From Flavobacteriales bacterium (GTDB lineage: Bacteria > Bacteroidota > Bacteroidia > Flavobacteriales > Flavobacteriaceae): a stretch of 64,000 bases of DNA. The notes beneath the pieces were generated by a model. That model did not search any database. It worked only from the letters and a program-made list of their open reading frames with translations, and had not been told where the DNA came from. Of the stretch, positions 9,306 to 17,657 are shown piece after piece; position 1 is the first letter of the stretch; every line of letters starts with the position of its first letter. The translations under genes were made by a program, and so were the position numbers. Where the stretch lies: assembly GCA_018335925.1 (NCBI GenBank), contig JAGXRF010000017.1:124001-188000 (forward strand), read 5' to 3'.

Positions 9306-10517
9306 CTACAACTCTAATGCTTTTTTCGGATTGTTGTCCATTAAAATTTCCACTGGATTTTCTAAAGCTTCTTTTACAGCAACCAAGAACCCTACCGATT
9401 CTCTACCGTCAATAATACGGTGGTCGTAGGACAATGCCACGTACATTACCGGAGCAATCACAATGTGTCCGTTTTTCACAATGGCTCTATCTACCACATT
9501 GTGCATTCCTAAGATACCCGATTGCGGTGGATTGATAATTGGAGTACTCAACATACTACCGAAAACACCACCATTAGAAATGGTAAAAGTACCTCCGGTC
9601 ATTTCATCTACAGTAATTTGTCCGTCACGAGCACGTAAAGCCAAACGTTTGATTTCAGCTTCCACTCCTCTAAAAGTCAACAATTCTGCATTTCTAACCA
9701 CAGGAACCATCAATCCTTTTGGACCAGAAACCGCAACTGAAATATCACAAAAATCATAGGTTACTTTTTCTTGCCCATCAATCATCGAATTCACATCCGG
9801 GTATAATTGCAAAGCTCTCACTACTGCTTTGGTAAAAAAGCTCATAAAGCCTAATCCCAATCCGTGTTTTGCTTTAAATGCTTCTTTGTATTCTTCACGT
9901 AAAGCATAAATAGCAGTCATATCTACTTCGTTAAAAGTAGTTAGCATAGCAGTTTCATTTTTGGCAGCTACCAAACGCTCTGCTACTTTTCTTCGCAACA
10001 TCGATAATTTCTGACGCTCTGCCCCTCTGCTACCTCCGGTTGGAGTTCCCATGCTTGGCACCGCATTTACAGCATCTTCTTTGGTAATTCTACCACCTTT
10101 ACCTGTACCAACAATATCACTTGGTTCGATGTTTTTCTCTGCTAAAATTTTCTTTGCAGCAGGAGAAGCATGTCCGCTTGCTGGGGTATTTGCTACCACA
10201 GGTACTGGAGCTGGAGCAGGTTTTTTCTCTTCAACTTTTGGTGCTTCTGCCACTGGTGTTGCACTTGTGGTTGGTGCTGTTGCACTTGTATCAATCAAAC
10301 AAACTACGGCACCCACTGCTACTGCATCTCCTTCAGATGCTTTCAAAGTAATTACTCCACTTGCTTCTGCAGGTAATTCTAAAGTTGCTTTATCCGAATC
10401 AACTTCGGCTATGGCTTGGTCTTTCACTACATAATCTCCATCTTTCACCAACCAAGTGGCAATTTCCACTTCTTTAATAGATTCTCCCGGAGAGGGAACT
10501 TTCATTTCTAAAATCAT
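9306..10517 (-). CDS. odhB: Dihydrolipoyllysine-residue succinyltransferase (E2 of 2-oxoglutarate dehydrogenase)
   Basis: A 403-residue E2 subunit. It transfers the succinyl group from lipoamide to CoA in the TCA cycle. Domains in order: lipoyl domain (about residues 1-77) with EVDSDKATLELPAE and its lipoylated lysine, an Ala/Pro/Val linker, a peripheral subunit-binding domain (ASPAAKKILAEKNIEPSDI, about 115-150) that binds E3, and the catalytic acyltransferase domain (about 170-403) ending in YDHRIIDGRESVGFL with the catalytic His. It follows sucA in the same direction, 90 bases downstream, with a repeat array between. The two form the usual sucA-odhB pair; the E3 gene (lpdA) is elsewhere. 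Confidence 0.95.
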   Translation of the reverse strand: MILEMKVPSPGESIKEVEIATWLVKDGDYVVKDQAIAEVDSDKATLELPAEASGVITLKASEGDAVAVGAVVCLIDTSATAPTTSATPVAEAPKVEEKKPAPAPVPVVANTPASGHASPAAKKILAEKNIEPSDIVGTGKGGRITKEDAVNAVPSMGTPTGGSRGAERQKLSMLRRKVAERLVAAKNETAMLTTFNEVDMTAIYALREEYKEAFKAKHGLGLGFMSFFTKAVVRALQLYPDVNSMIDGQEKVTYDFCDISVAVSGPKGLMVPVVRNAELLTFRGVEAEIKRLALRARDGQITVDEMTGGTFTISNGGVFGSMLSTPIINPPQSGILGMHNVVDRAIVKNGHIVIAPVMYVALSYDHRIIDGRESVGFLVAVKEALENPVEILMDNNPKKALEL

Positions 10518-10524
10518 ATTTTTT

Positions 10525-10601
10525 AGTTTAAAGTTTATTGGGTTTAAAGTTTAAGGTTTAAAGTTTTAAGTAAATATTTTACGAAACCTGAAACTTTAAA
10601 C
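10525..10601. repeat. GTTTAAA/GTTTCAG-type intergenic repeat, copy 2
   Basis: The gap between sucA and odhB is filled by AGTTTAAAGTTTATTGGGTT and GTTTAAGGTTTAAAGTTTTA-like units followed by the inverse GAAACCTGAAACTTTAAAC. It therefore lies within what should be one transcript. The arms can pair to form an intercistronic hairpin. It is related to the arrays at 5379 and 18818. Confidence 0.7.
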
Positions 10602-10607
10602 AAATTT

Positions 10608-13376
10608 TTATCTAAACAAATTCTTGTCAAAAACCATTCTAATCGCATCGTGGTGTCTTCTTCTGTCACGAGTAAAACTACCTGATGCAGGAGCAGCATA
10701 TGCTTTTAGCGAAGCCAACCTCCAAGGCACCAAATCAAAATTCATCAACATATAGCCATAAGCTCCCATGTTTTTTGGCTCCTCTTGGGCCCAAACAAAA
10801 TCATCTGCATTTGGATAGCTTTTAATGATTTCTTGGATTTTATCTGTAGCCAACGGAAACAATTGCTCCAATCTAACCAAAGCTACGTCATTTCTTCCTA
10901 ACTTTTCTCTCTCAGCCTTGATATCGTAGTAAAACTTACCTGATACGAACACCAACGTCTTGATGTCTTTTTTATCTGATACATTCGGATCGTCAATCAC
11001 TTCTTGAAAATGACCATTGGCTAATTCTGTTTTAGCAGAAATTGCCTCAGGGTGACGCAACAAACTTTTTGGCGACATTACTACCAAGGGTTTGCGGAAG
11101 TTGGTTTTCATTTGTCTGCGTAGCAAATGAAAAATGTTAGCTGGAGTGGTCACATTTGCAACATACATATTGTGACGTGCACACAACTGCAAATATCTTT
11201 CCAAACGAGCGGAAGAATGCTCTGCCCCTTGCCCCTCATAACCATGAGGCAATAACATTACAATACCGTTTTGGTTGTTCCATTTGTCTTCACCAGAAGA
11301 AATATATTGGTCAATCATAATTTGAGCCCCGTTTGAGAAATCTCCAAATTGTGCTTCCCAAATGGTTAAGGCATTCGGATTTGCCAAAGCATACCCATAA
11401 TCAAAACCTAACACGCCATATTCTGATAAAAAGGAATTGTAAATGCGAAAGTTTCCTTTGGCATTTGGGATGTTTTGCAATAAAACTACTTCTTCTTCGC
11501 TATCTTCTACTTTAACTACGGCATGACGGTGCGAGAAGGTTCCTCTTTCTACATCCTGACCAGAAATTCTAACATCATATCCTTCTGACAATAACGAAGC
11601 ATAAGCCAAAGTTTCTGCTGTTCCCCAATCAATGGTGTCATTTTCATACATCGTTTTGCGATCGGAGACTATTTTTTGAATTTTATTGATAAACTTTTTG
11701 TCCGCAGGTAAGGTAGAAACCAGATCAATCATTTCGTCTAGCTGACTCTGTGGGAAAGAAGTATCTACTTTTTGCAACATTTTATCGTCACTCACTTGCT
11801 CAAAACCTTGCCATTCATCTTGCATAAAAGGCGTGATAATTGTTAATTGTTTTTGACGAGAAGCTTCTAAATTCTCTTCCAATTTGGCTTTGTATGCTGC
11901 TTCAATTTGATTAATATAATCTTGGTTTACTATACCTTCAACAATCAATTTTTCGGCATAAATATCTCTTGGATTTTTGTGACGAGAAATAATTTTATAT
12001 AAAATTGGCTGGGTAAAACGTGGCTCATCTCCTTCGTTATGACCGTATTTTCTGTATCCTAACAAATCGATAAACACATCTTTACCAAATGTCATTCGGT
12101 ATTCTAAGGCAAATAGCATGGCATGAACTACAGCTTCTACATCGTCAGCATTCACATGTAATACCGGTGACAGGGTTACTTTTGCCACATCTGTGCAATA
12201 GGTAGAAGAACGGGCATCTAAATAGTTGGTTGTAAAACCAACTTGGTTGTTAATAACGATATGTATGGTACCTCCTGTTCTGTAGCCATCTAACTGCGAC
12301 ATTTGCACAATTTCGTATACAATTCCTTGTCCGGCTACAGCGGCATCTCCGTGTACTGCTATAGGCAATACTTTCGAAAAATCGTTCGGGAAATATTTGT
12401 CTTGCTTGGCACGTGCTATACCTTCAATTACTGCACCAACGGTTTCTAAGTGCGAAGGGTTGGGAGCCAAATTAATATTAATTAATTTTCCTGAAGATGT
12501 TTTTCTGTCGGCTGTTAAACCCAAATGATATTTAACGTCTCCATCAAAATACTCTTTGTCGTAATCTTTCCCATCAAATTCTGAGAAAATATCTTGGGTT
12601 GGTTTGCCAAAAATATTGGCTAAAACATTCAAACGACCTCTATGTGCCATCCCCATTACAAACTGCTCTACTCCCATTTCGGCAGCTTTTTCAATTACTG
12701 CATCTAAGCCGGGAATGATGCTTTCACCACCCTCCAACGAAAAACGTTTTTGCCCCACATATTTGGTATGCAAAAAGTTTTCAAAAGATACTGCTTCGTT
12801 TAATTTTCCTAAAATATGTTTTTTCTGAGCTTCGTTAAACGCAGGTAAATTATCGTTTTTACCTAGTTTGTCCTGAATCCATTGTACCACTTTTGGGTCG
12901 CGGATGTACATATATTCCACTCCAATAGATTGGCAATACACATTGTTTAAATGCGATACTATTTCTTGCAAAGTTGCTGCTTGACCAAAACCTACCGTTT
13001 TGGCAGCATCAAATTTTTCGGTTAAATCTGCATTAGAAAGTCCAAAATTTTCTATAGCTAAGGTTGGACTGTAAGTTCTTCTGTCTCTAACCGGATTGGT
13101 TTTGGTAAACAAATGACCACGAGTTCTGTAGCCTTCAATTAATTTTAAAACCTGAAATTCCTTTTCTACTTTTCCAACCAATGCACCATTCTGTTCTGCA
13201 TCTGCTGCATAAGTTGTTAAAGCATCTTGACTTGAAAACTCGTTTGCAAAATCAAAACCTTGAAAAAAGGCCCTCCAGCTTGGCTCTACGCTATCTGGAT
13301 TTTGGGTATATTGTTCGTATAAATCTGCGAAAAATTGGGTATGGGCTGCATTTAAAAAGGAAAACCTATCCATCAT
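10608..13376 (-). CDS. sucA: 2-oxoglutarate dehydrogenase E1 component
   Basis: A 922-residue thiamin-diphosphate enzyme that decarboxylates 2-oxoglutarate and succinylates the E2 lipoyl domain. The N-terminal MDRFSFLNAAHTQFFADLYE and PSWRAFFQGFDF are the E2-binding segment of OGDH E1. The centre holds MAHRGRLNVLANIFGKP, HGDAAVAGQGIVYE and NNQVGFTTNYLDARSSTY of the ThDP and substrate site, and the C-terminal half holds the transketolase-like pyrimidine domain. The length fits the family. MM at the start leaves the first or second ATG possible. It is the first gene of the sucA-odhB unit with a TACTTTTG -7 element 37 bases upstream. Confidence 0.95.
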   Translation of the reverse strand: MMDRFSFLNAAHTQFFADLYEQYTQNPDSVEPSWRAFFQGFDFANEFSSQDALTTYAADAEQNGALVGKVEKEFQVLKLIEGYRTRGHLFTKTNPVRDRRTYSPTLAIENFGLSNADLTEKFDAAKTVGFGQAATLQEIVSHLNNVYCQSIGVEYMYIRDPKVVQWIQDKLGKNDNLPAFNEAQKKHILGKLNEAVSFENFLHTKYVGQKRFSLEGGESIIPGLDAVIEKAAEMGVEQFVMGMAHRGRLNVLANIFGKPTQDIFSEFDGKDYDKEYFDGDVKYHLGLTADRKTSSGKLININLAPNPSHLETVGAVIEGIARAKQDKYFPNDFSKVLPIAVHGDAAVAGQGIVYEIVQMSQLDGYRTGGTIHIVINNQVGFTTNYLDARSSTYCTDVAKVTLSPVLHVNADDVEAVVHAMLFALEYRMTFGKDVFIDLLGYRKYGHNEGDEPRFTQPILYKIISRHKNPRDIYAEKLIVEGIVNQDYINQIEAAYKAKLEENLEASRQKQLTIITPFMQDEWQGFEQVSDDKMLQKVDTSFPQSQLDEMIDLVSTLPADKKFINKIQKIVSDRKTMYENDTIDWGTAETLAYASLLSEGYDVRISGQDVERGTFSHRHAVVKVEDSEEEVVLLQNIPNAKGNFRIYNSFLSEYGVLGFDYGYALANPNALTIWEAQFGDFSNGAQIMIDQYISSGEDKWNNQNGIVMLLPHGYEGQGAEHSSARLERYLQLCARHNMYVANVTTPANIFHLLRRQMKTNFRKPLVVMSPKSLLRHPEAISAKTELANGHFQEVIDDPNVSDKKDIKTLVFVSGKFYYDIKAEREKLGRNDVALVRLEQLFPLATDKIQEIIKSYPNADDFVWAQEEPKNMGAYGYMLMNFDLVPWRLASLKAYAAPASGSFTRDRRRHHDAIRMVFDKNLFR

Positions 13377-13412
13377 TAAATTGGTGTATCAGAGTTGTTT
13401 TTAAAATTGATG

Positions 13413-13420
13413 CAAAAGTA
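13413..13420 (-). promoter_or_regulatory. -7 promoter element of sucA
   Basis: TACTTTTG on the minus strand fits TAnnTTTG and lies 36 bases from the sucA ATG. No clear -33 TTTG at normal spacing. Confidence 0.45.
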
Positions 13421-13514
13421 CAACAAATGCAAAAAATGCACACTTAGTTTTTGGAATTATTTATGAGGAATTCTTGTAAAAAAGATATAGTTTTTAACAC
13501 CTTAAATCCCATTT

Positions 13515-13522
13515 TATTTTTG
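13515..13522 (+). promoter_or_regulatory. -7 promoter element of the small envelope gene
   Basis: TATTTTTG fits TAnnTTTG and lies 37 bases before the preferred ATG at 13560. No -33 match. Confidence 0.4.
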
Positions 13523-13559
13523 TAATATTGAAAATAAGTAAGTGATACGAGAAAAAACA

Positions 13560-14066
13560 ATGAATATGACAAAAAAAATTACTTTTCTTATTTGGTTACT
13601 GCCATTGATAGCATTTTGCCAAACTACAGACCAACCTAGTTTTTGGAAAAAAGTACAATGGGGAGGTGGCGTTGCCCTTAACATAGGCAACCAATTTACC
13701 AATGTTGGAATATCTCCAACAGCCATTTATCCAACTTCCGAAACTACAGCTGTTGGCTTAAGTGCCCAATACCACTATTTACGACAAAGAAATTTTCACC
13801 AAACCCACTTGTATGGGTTGGGAGTGATAGGCTTGTACCATCCGTTTCCGGAGATGCAATTTTCTGCTGAATTGGAACAAACTCGAGTGAACCGAACTTT
13901 TTTTAACCCGATTGAAAAAGACCAATTTTGGAATACAGCATTGTTTTTAGGTGCGGGATATCGCACAGGAAATGTAACGGTTGGTGTGAGATACAATGCA
14001 TTGTTTAGAGATGGCGACAGATTGTACGGAGAAGCCTGGATGCCTTTTGTAAGAGCCTTTTTTTAA
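13560..14066 (+). CDS. Small secreted protein, probable outer-membrane beta-barrel
   Basis: A 168-residue protein with a signal peptide (MTKKITFLIWLLPLIAFCQ). The mature part alternates aromatic and polar residues (GGGVALNIGNQF, VGLSAQYHYLRQRNF, LFLGAGYRTGNVTVGVRYNALF) and ends in FVRAFF with a terminal Phe, as many outer-membrane barrels do. I infer an eight-stranded or similar barrel; the function is unknown. The ORF track starts at a GTG six codons earlier; ATG at 13560 or 13566 gives a cleaner signal peptide. It is convergent with the 118-aa gene and shares its stop bases (TTAA). Confidence 0.65.
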   Translation: MNMTKKITFLIWLLPLIAFCQTTDQPSFWKKVQWGGGVALNIGNQFTNVGISPTAIYPTSETTAVGLSAQYHYLRQRNFHQTHLYGLGVIGLYHPFPEMQFSAELEQTRVNRTFFNPIEKDQFWNTALFLGAGYRTGNVTVGVRYNALFRDGDRLYGEAWMPFVRAFF

Positions 14067-14419
14067 TTGGAGTAATGTTTTCGTAAATACACTTTTTGCC
14101 AAATACGTTTGATCAATAAAAAAGTAACTTGCTCCGAAATTTCTACCATATCATTTGCAGTAATAGATTTTACTTGAGCCTCCGGAACATCTACTATATA
14201 CAACAAATTCAAATATTCGGTAAATTGGTATTGCAATAAATCATACACTTTTTGATGTACTACTTGAATGATTTGCTCTGGAGTTGCTTGTAAAGACAAA
14301 TCTAACGGATGGTTGGCAAACTGAAAATCTTTATTGGTTTGTACGATCAATGCTTCCAACAAATTTTCTTGTTGCACTTGCTTTTCTAACTCGCTTAAAT
14401 GTTGCAACTCCCAACTCAT
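14063..14419 (-). CDS. Conserved hypothetical protein coupled to polyprenyl synthase
   Basis: A 118-residue protein that I do not recognise. It has no signal peptide and no membrane segment. It looks helical, with charged heptad-like stretches (LQHLSELEKQVQQENLLEAL; AQVKSITANDMVEISEQVTF). Its ATG overlaps the stop of the polyprenyl synthase gene by four bases (ATGA), so translation is probably coupled and a role linked to that enzyme is possible. The C-terminal end is basic (RIWQKVYLRKHY). Its stop shares the palindromic TTAA with the convergent gene. Confidence 0.65.
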   Translation of the reverse strand: MSWELQHLSELEKQVQQENLLEALIVQTNKDFQFANHPLDLSLQATPEQIIQVVHQKVYDLLQYQFTEYLNLLYIVDVPEAQVKSITANDMVEISEQVTFLLIKRIWQKVYLRKHYSN

Positions 14420-15387
14420 TGTTCACGGTGCATCAATTGTTCGGCTAAAGCTCGGATAGGAGCTTTGGCACTTTCATCAACAGCAATACTATCTAAAATA
14501 GCAAATGCTTGGTCAGAATAACTTTGTACTGCATCTAAAGCTTTTTGGGCAGCTCCACTTTGTATAAAATAATGTTTTACTGCTTCAATTTTTGGTTGTG
14601 AATTCTCAGGCTGTAAACTATACAAGTGGAGCAATTGCTGTTTGTCTTCCTCTGAAAGCAACTCTAAAGCGTGAATGTATAAGAAGGTTTTTTTATTTTC
14701 GATGATATCTCCACCTACTTGTTTTCCAAAAGTATCCGGATTGCCAAAGCAATCTAAATAATCATCTTGAATTTGAAAGGCCGTTCCAATTTGTAATCCA
14801 AAGGCATACCACAATGCAGCCTCTTTTTCATCAGCCTTATGTACCATGGCTCCCATTTGCATGGCACACCCAAGCAAAACTGCAGTTTTGTACTGAATCA
14901 TCTGCAAGTATTGGGCTATGGTTACGGTTTCCATGTGTTCAAACTCCACATCCCATTGTTGACCTTCGCATACTTGTATAGCTGTTTGGTTAAACAATTG
15001 CAACATAGGAGCCAATACTTCCGGAGGGTATTGCTGCAAACATTGGTAGGCTTTGATCAGCATGGCATCACCAGATAAGATACCAGTATTCAAATCCCAT
15101 TTATGATGAACCGTTTGATTTCCTCTTCGCAATGGAGCTTCATCCATGATATCGTCATGCACCAAAGTAAAGTTGTGAAAAATTTCTACTGCTTTTGCAG
15201 CTTCTATGGCCTCATGGTAATTGCCATAACATGCAGCTGTGAGCAAAGTTAAAACCGGACGAATACGTTTACCGGGCAATTGTAAAATATAATCAATTGG
15301 TTCGTACAAACCCTTTGGATGCTGGTTTTGTGCTACCAAAGGCCATTGGTCTTGTAATACTTTTAGTAAATCAGAAACAGATTGCAT
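14416..15387 (-). CDS. Polyprenyl (isoprenyl) diphosphate synthase
   Basis: A 323-residue trans-prenyltransferase from the preferred ATG. It condenses isopentenyl diphosphate with allylic diphosphates. The first Asp-rich motif DDIMDEAPLRRG lies near residue 80 and the second, DDYLDCFGNPDTFGKQVGGD, near residue 210. The Lys-Arg pair PGKRIRPVL near residue 40 is also intact. A Phe five residues before the first motif suggests a short chain (C15-C20), but product length cannot be fixed from sequence. The ORF track begins seven codons earlier at MYFKNNG; MQSVSDLL is more typical. It heads a two-gene unit with the 118-aa gene. Confidence 0.88.
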   Translation of the reverse strand: MQSVSDLLKVLQDQWPLVAQNQHPKGLYEPIDYILQLPGKRIRPVLTLLTAACYGNYHEAIEAAKAVEIFHNFTLVHDDIMDEAPLRRGNQTVHHKWDLNTGILSGDAMLIKAYQCLQQYPPEVLAPMLQLFNQTAIQVCEGQQWDVEFEHMETVTIAQYLQMIQYKTAVLLGCAMQMGAMVHKADEKEAALWYAFGLQIGTAFQIQDDYLDCFGNPDTFGKQVGGDIIENKKTFLYIHALELLSEEDKQQLLHLYSLQPENSQPKIEAVKHYFIQSGAAQKALDAVQSYSDQAFAILDSIAVDESAKAPIRALAEQLMHREQ

Positions 15388-15529
15388 GCCATTATTTTTA
15401 AAGTACACAAAGAAAAGCTATTTTGTAAAAACCTCTTTAATTGTTTGCATAAAATTACTAGTTTTAAACAACTGTCATCTTTCAAAAAATAAGGCTTGTT
15501 GAATGAATGTTAAATAATTGTAAAGCTTT

Positions 15530-15557
15530 GGAAACTTTTTTAGTTTCTTAAGTTTCC
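15530..15557. promoter_or_regulatory. Candidate TetR operator
   Basis: GGAAACTT and AAGTTTCC form a perfect 8-bp inverted repeat with a 12-bp spacer that also contains AGTTTC. It ends six bases before the -7 element of the regulator gene and covers the region where the -33 element should be. That is where a TetR autorepressor would bind to block RNA polymerase. Confidence 0.55.
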
Positions 15558-15562
15558 ACCAC

Positions 15563-15570
15563 TACCTTTG
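15563..15570 (+). promoter_or_regulatory. -7 promoter element of the efflux operon
   Basis: TACCTTTG fits TAnnTTTG exactly and lies 18 bases before the ATG of the TetR gene. The TTG used as a start in the ORF track is part of this element. Confidence 0.55.
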
Positions 15571-15588
15571 CACCCGAATTTAAAAAAC

Positions 15589-16188
15589 ATGGAAGAACAA
15601 ATTGTACAAAAATCCTCCGAAATGTTCCTCAGCATTGGGTTCAAAACCGTTACCATGGACGACATTGCTAATGAACTTGGGATTTCAAAAAAAACCTTGT
15701 ACCAATACTTTAGTAACAAAAATGATTTGGTGTATTCATGTGCCATGTATTTGTTTGACTTCATAGAGAGCGGGGTTGATCAAATTTGTGCCAAGAGTCA
15801 AAATCCAATTGAAGAATTGTATGAGATAAAAAATTATGTATTACAACATTTAAAAAACGAAACTTCTTCCCCATTTTATCAATTACAAAAGTATTTCCCA
15901 AAAACCTTTCAAGAACTCACTGCCAAACAATTTGAAAAAATGCAAAGCTGCATGGTAACTAATTTACAAAAAGGAGTACAAATGGGCTTGTTTAGAGAAG
16001 ATATCGATTTTGAATTTGTAACGAGATTGTATTACAAAGCAGCAATAGTAATAAGAGACCAAGATGTTTTTCCATTAGATAAATTCACATTACCTCAACT
16101 TGAAAAAAACCTTTTAGATTACCACCTAAGGGCAATTGTAACCCCCAAAGGATTAGAAATTATCCATCAATTAAATCAACAAAACTAA
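15589..16188 (+). CDS. TetR/AcrR family transcriptional regulator
   Basis: A 199-residue regulator. The N-terminal helix-turn-helix FKTVTMDDIANELGISKKTLYQYFSNKNDLV (quoted in parts here: TMDDIANELGISKKTLYQYF) is a canonical TetR DNA-binding domain at about residues 20-55. The remaining 140 residues are the helical ligand-binding and dimerisation domain. It is the first gene of a tetR-tolC-adaptor-RND operon and its stop lies one base from the tolC start. It probably represses the operon through the inverted repeat just upstream and is released by a pump substrate. The ligand cannot be inferred. Confidence 0.92.
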   Translation: MEEQIVQKSSEMFLSIGFKTVTMDDIANELGISKKTLYQYFSNKNDLVYSCAMYLFDFIESGVDQICAKSQNPIEELYEIKNYVLQHLKNETSSPFYQLQKYFPKTFQELTAKQFEKMQSCMVTNLQKGVQMGLFREDIDFEFVTRLYYKAAIVIRDQDVFPLDKFTLPQLEKNLLDYHLRAIVTPKGLEIIHQLNQQN

Positions 16189-16189
16189 G

Positions 16190-17530
16190 ATGCAACCTGT
16201 ATTAAAAATTGTACTTTTTTGGTTCGTTACACTAACTGTTTTTAGTCAAACAGAAACCAAAAAGCTTTCTTTTACTTTGCAAGAAGCCATTGATTATGCC
16301 TTGCAAAATAATTTGAATGCCAAAAATGCCAATCGCGAATTGGAACAAGCAAAGCTCAAAAAATGGGAAACCACTACCATGGGACTGCCACAAATTAATG
16401 CTGCTATCGACTATCAAAACAACTTGGTCATTCAACGTTCGGTAGTTCCGGCTGAATTTTTTGGAGGGAATCCAGGAGAGTTTATCGATGTGGCTTTTGG
16501 TACCAAACACGTGATGATTGGTAGAGCCACATTAAGCCAACTAATTTTTGACGGCTCGTACTTGGTTGGCTTGCAAGCTGCCAAAACTTACCTGAATTTT
16601 TACAAAGACATGCAAGTAAAGACCCGTCAGGAAATTAAACAGCAAATTATTCAAGATTACACCAATGTGTTGTTGTTGGAAAGAAGCATTGAATTGCTCG
16701 AAAAAAACAAAAAAACTTTAGAAAAAAATTACTTCGAAGCTAACCAAACATTTAAAAATGGGTTGATTGAAGAGGAAAGTGTAGAGCAAATTCAAATCAC
16801 CCTTTCTACCATCAACAATAGCTTAAACAACAGCCAACGAATGCTGGTATTAAGCAAACAAATTTTAAAAATTCAATTAGGCTTGGCTTTGGAAGATAGC
16901 ATCCAATTAACGGATAACTTGGATGTGTTAACACAACAAAATTATAGTTTAGAACTTACCCAAAGTACTTTTGATCGTAACAACAACATCGATTATATAT
17001 TAGGTGAGAAAAACCAAGAGCAAATGCGTTTGTTGATGCTACAAGAAAAAAGCAAAGCATTGCCTTCTTTGGCTGCGAATGTAAACTTTGGATACAATGC
17101 TTTTAGCAACGAATTTAGTTTTTTAAATGCCAATCAACGTTGGTTGAATTTTTCCAGCGTAAATGTAGGATTGCAAATTCCGATTTTCAGCAGTTTGGGA
17201 AGAAGTAGCAGAACCCAACAAGCCAAAATTAACTTTGAACGTGCCAAAGAGGAACTTACTAATTTAGGAAAATTATTGGATTTAAAATTCCAACAAGCCA
17301 AAAGCGATTACCAATTTAGCTTGGAAGACTTAGCTACCAACCAATCTAATTTAAAATTAGCAGAACGTATTGAACAAAAACAACAAGTTAAATTCAAAGA
17401 AGGGTTAAGCACCAGCTTTGAGTTTGCTGAAGCACAACGACAGTTGTACAGTGCTCAGCAATTGTACTTGCAATCCATGATCAACGTAATCAATAAAAAA
17501 GCTGCATTAGATAATTTATTAGGAAATTAA
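16190..17530 (+). CDS. TolC-family outer-membrane efflux protein
   Basis: A 446-residue outer-membrane factor with a signal peptide (LKIVLFWFVTLTVFSQ). LQEAIDYALQNNLNAKNANREL is the typical first helix, and the two long coiled-coil repeat halves follow (about residues 30-230 and 250-440). A trimer would form the exit duct of the tripartite pump encoded here. It follows the regulator by one base, so translation is likely coupled. It is followed by a 123-base gap before the adaptor gene that contains a short ORF. Confidence 0.9.
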   Translation: MQPVLKIVLFWFVTLTVFSQTETKKLSFTLQEAIDYALQNNLNAKNANRELEQAKLKKWETTTMGLPQINAAIDYQNNLVIQRSVVPAEFFGGNPGEFIDVAFGTKHVMIGRATLSQLIFDGSYLVGLQAAKTYLNFYKDMQVKTRQEIKQQIIQDYTNVLLLERSIELLEKNKKTLEKNYFEANQTFKNGLIEEESVEQIQITLSTINNSLNNSQRMLVLSKQILKIQLGLALEDSIQLTDNLDVLTQQNYSLELTQSTFDRNNNIDYILGEKNQEQMRLLMLQEKSKALPSLAANVNFGYNAFSNEFSFLNANQRWLNFSSVNVGLQIPIFSSLGRSSRTQQAKINFERAKEELTNLGKLLDLKFQQAKSDYQFSLEDLATNQSNLKLAERIEQKQQVKFKEGLSTSFEFAEAQRQLYSAQQLYLQSMINVINKKAALDNLLGN

Positions 17531-17558
17531 TTCTCAACAAATTCGACTAAAATAACTC

Positions 17559-17657
17559 ATGAAATCGCCATTAAAAAATTTTTGCTGTAAGCAAACGCCA
17601 ATGAAGATTAAGCGATTCCATATGACCGCTGAAAAACAAATAATTATCTCCATATGA
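17559..17657 (+). CDS. Possible 32-residue ORF overlapping the adaptor start
   Basis: ATG at 17559 opens a frame of 32 codons (MKSPLKNFCCKQTPMKIKRF...) that ends in a TGA overlapping the adaptor ATG as ATGA. It is basic and has two adjacent cysteines. It has no recognisable family, and a chance ORF is quite possible in 99 bases. The four-base overlap with the real start would allow translational coupling across an otherwise unusually long gap in the operon. Confidence 0.25.
   Translation: MKSPLKNFCCKQTPMKIKRFHMTAEKQIIISI

Noticed and set aside
10051-10434. Plus-strand ORF of 127 aa opposite odhB
   Set aside because: It mirrors the Ala/Pro/Val-rich linker region of OdhB on the opposite strand; low-complexity shadow.
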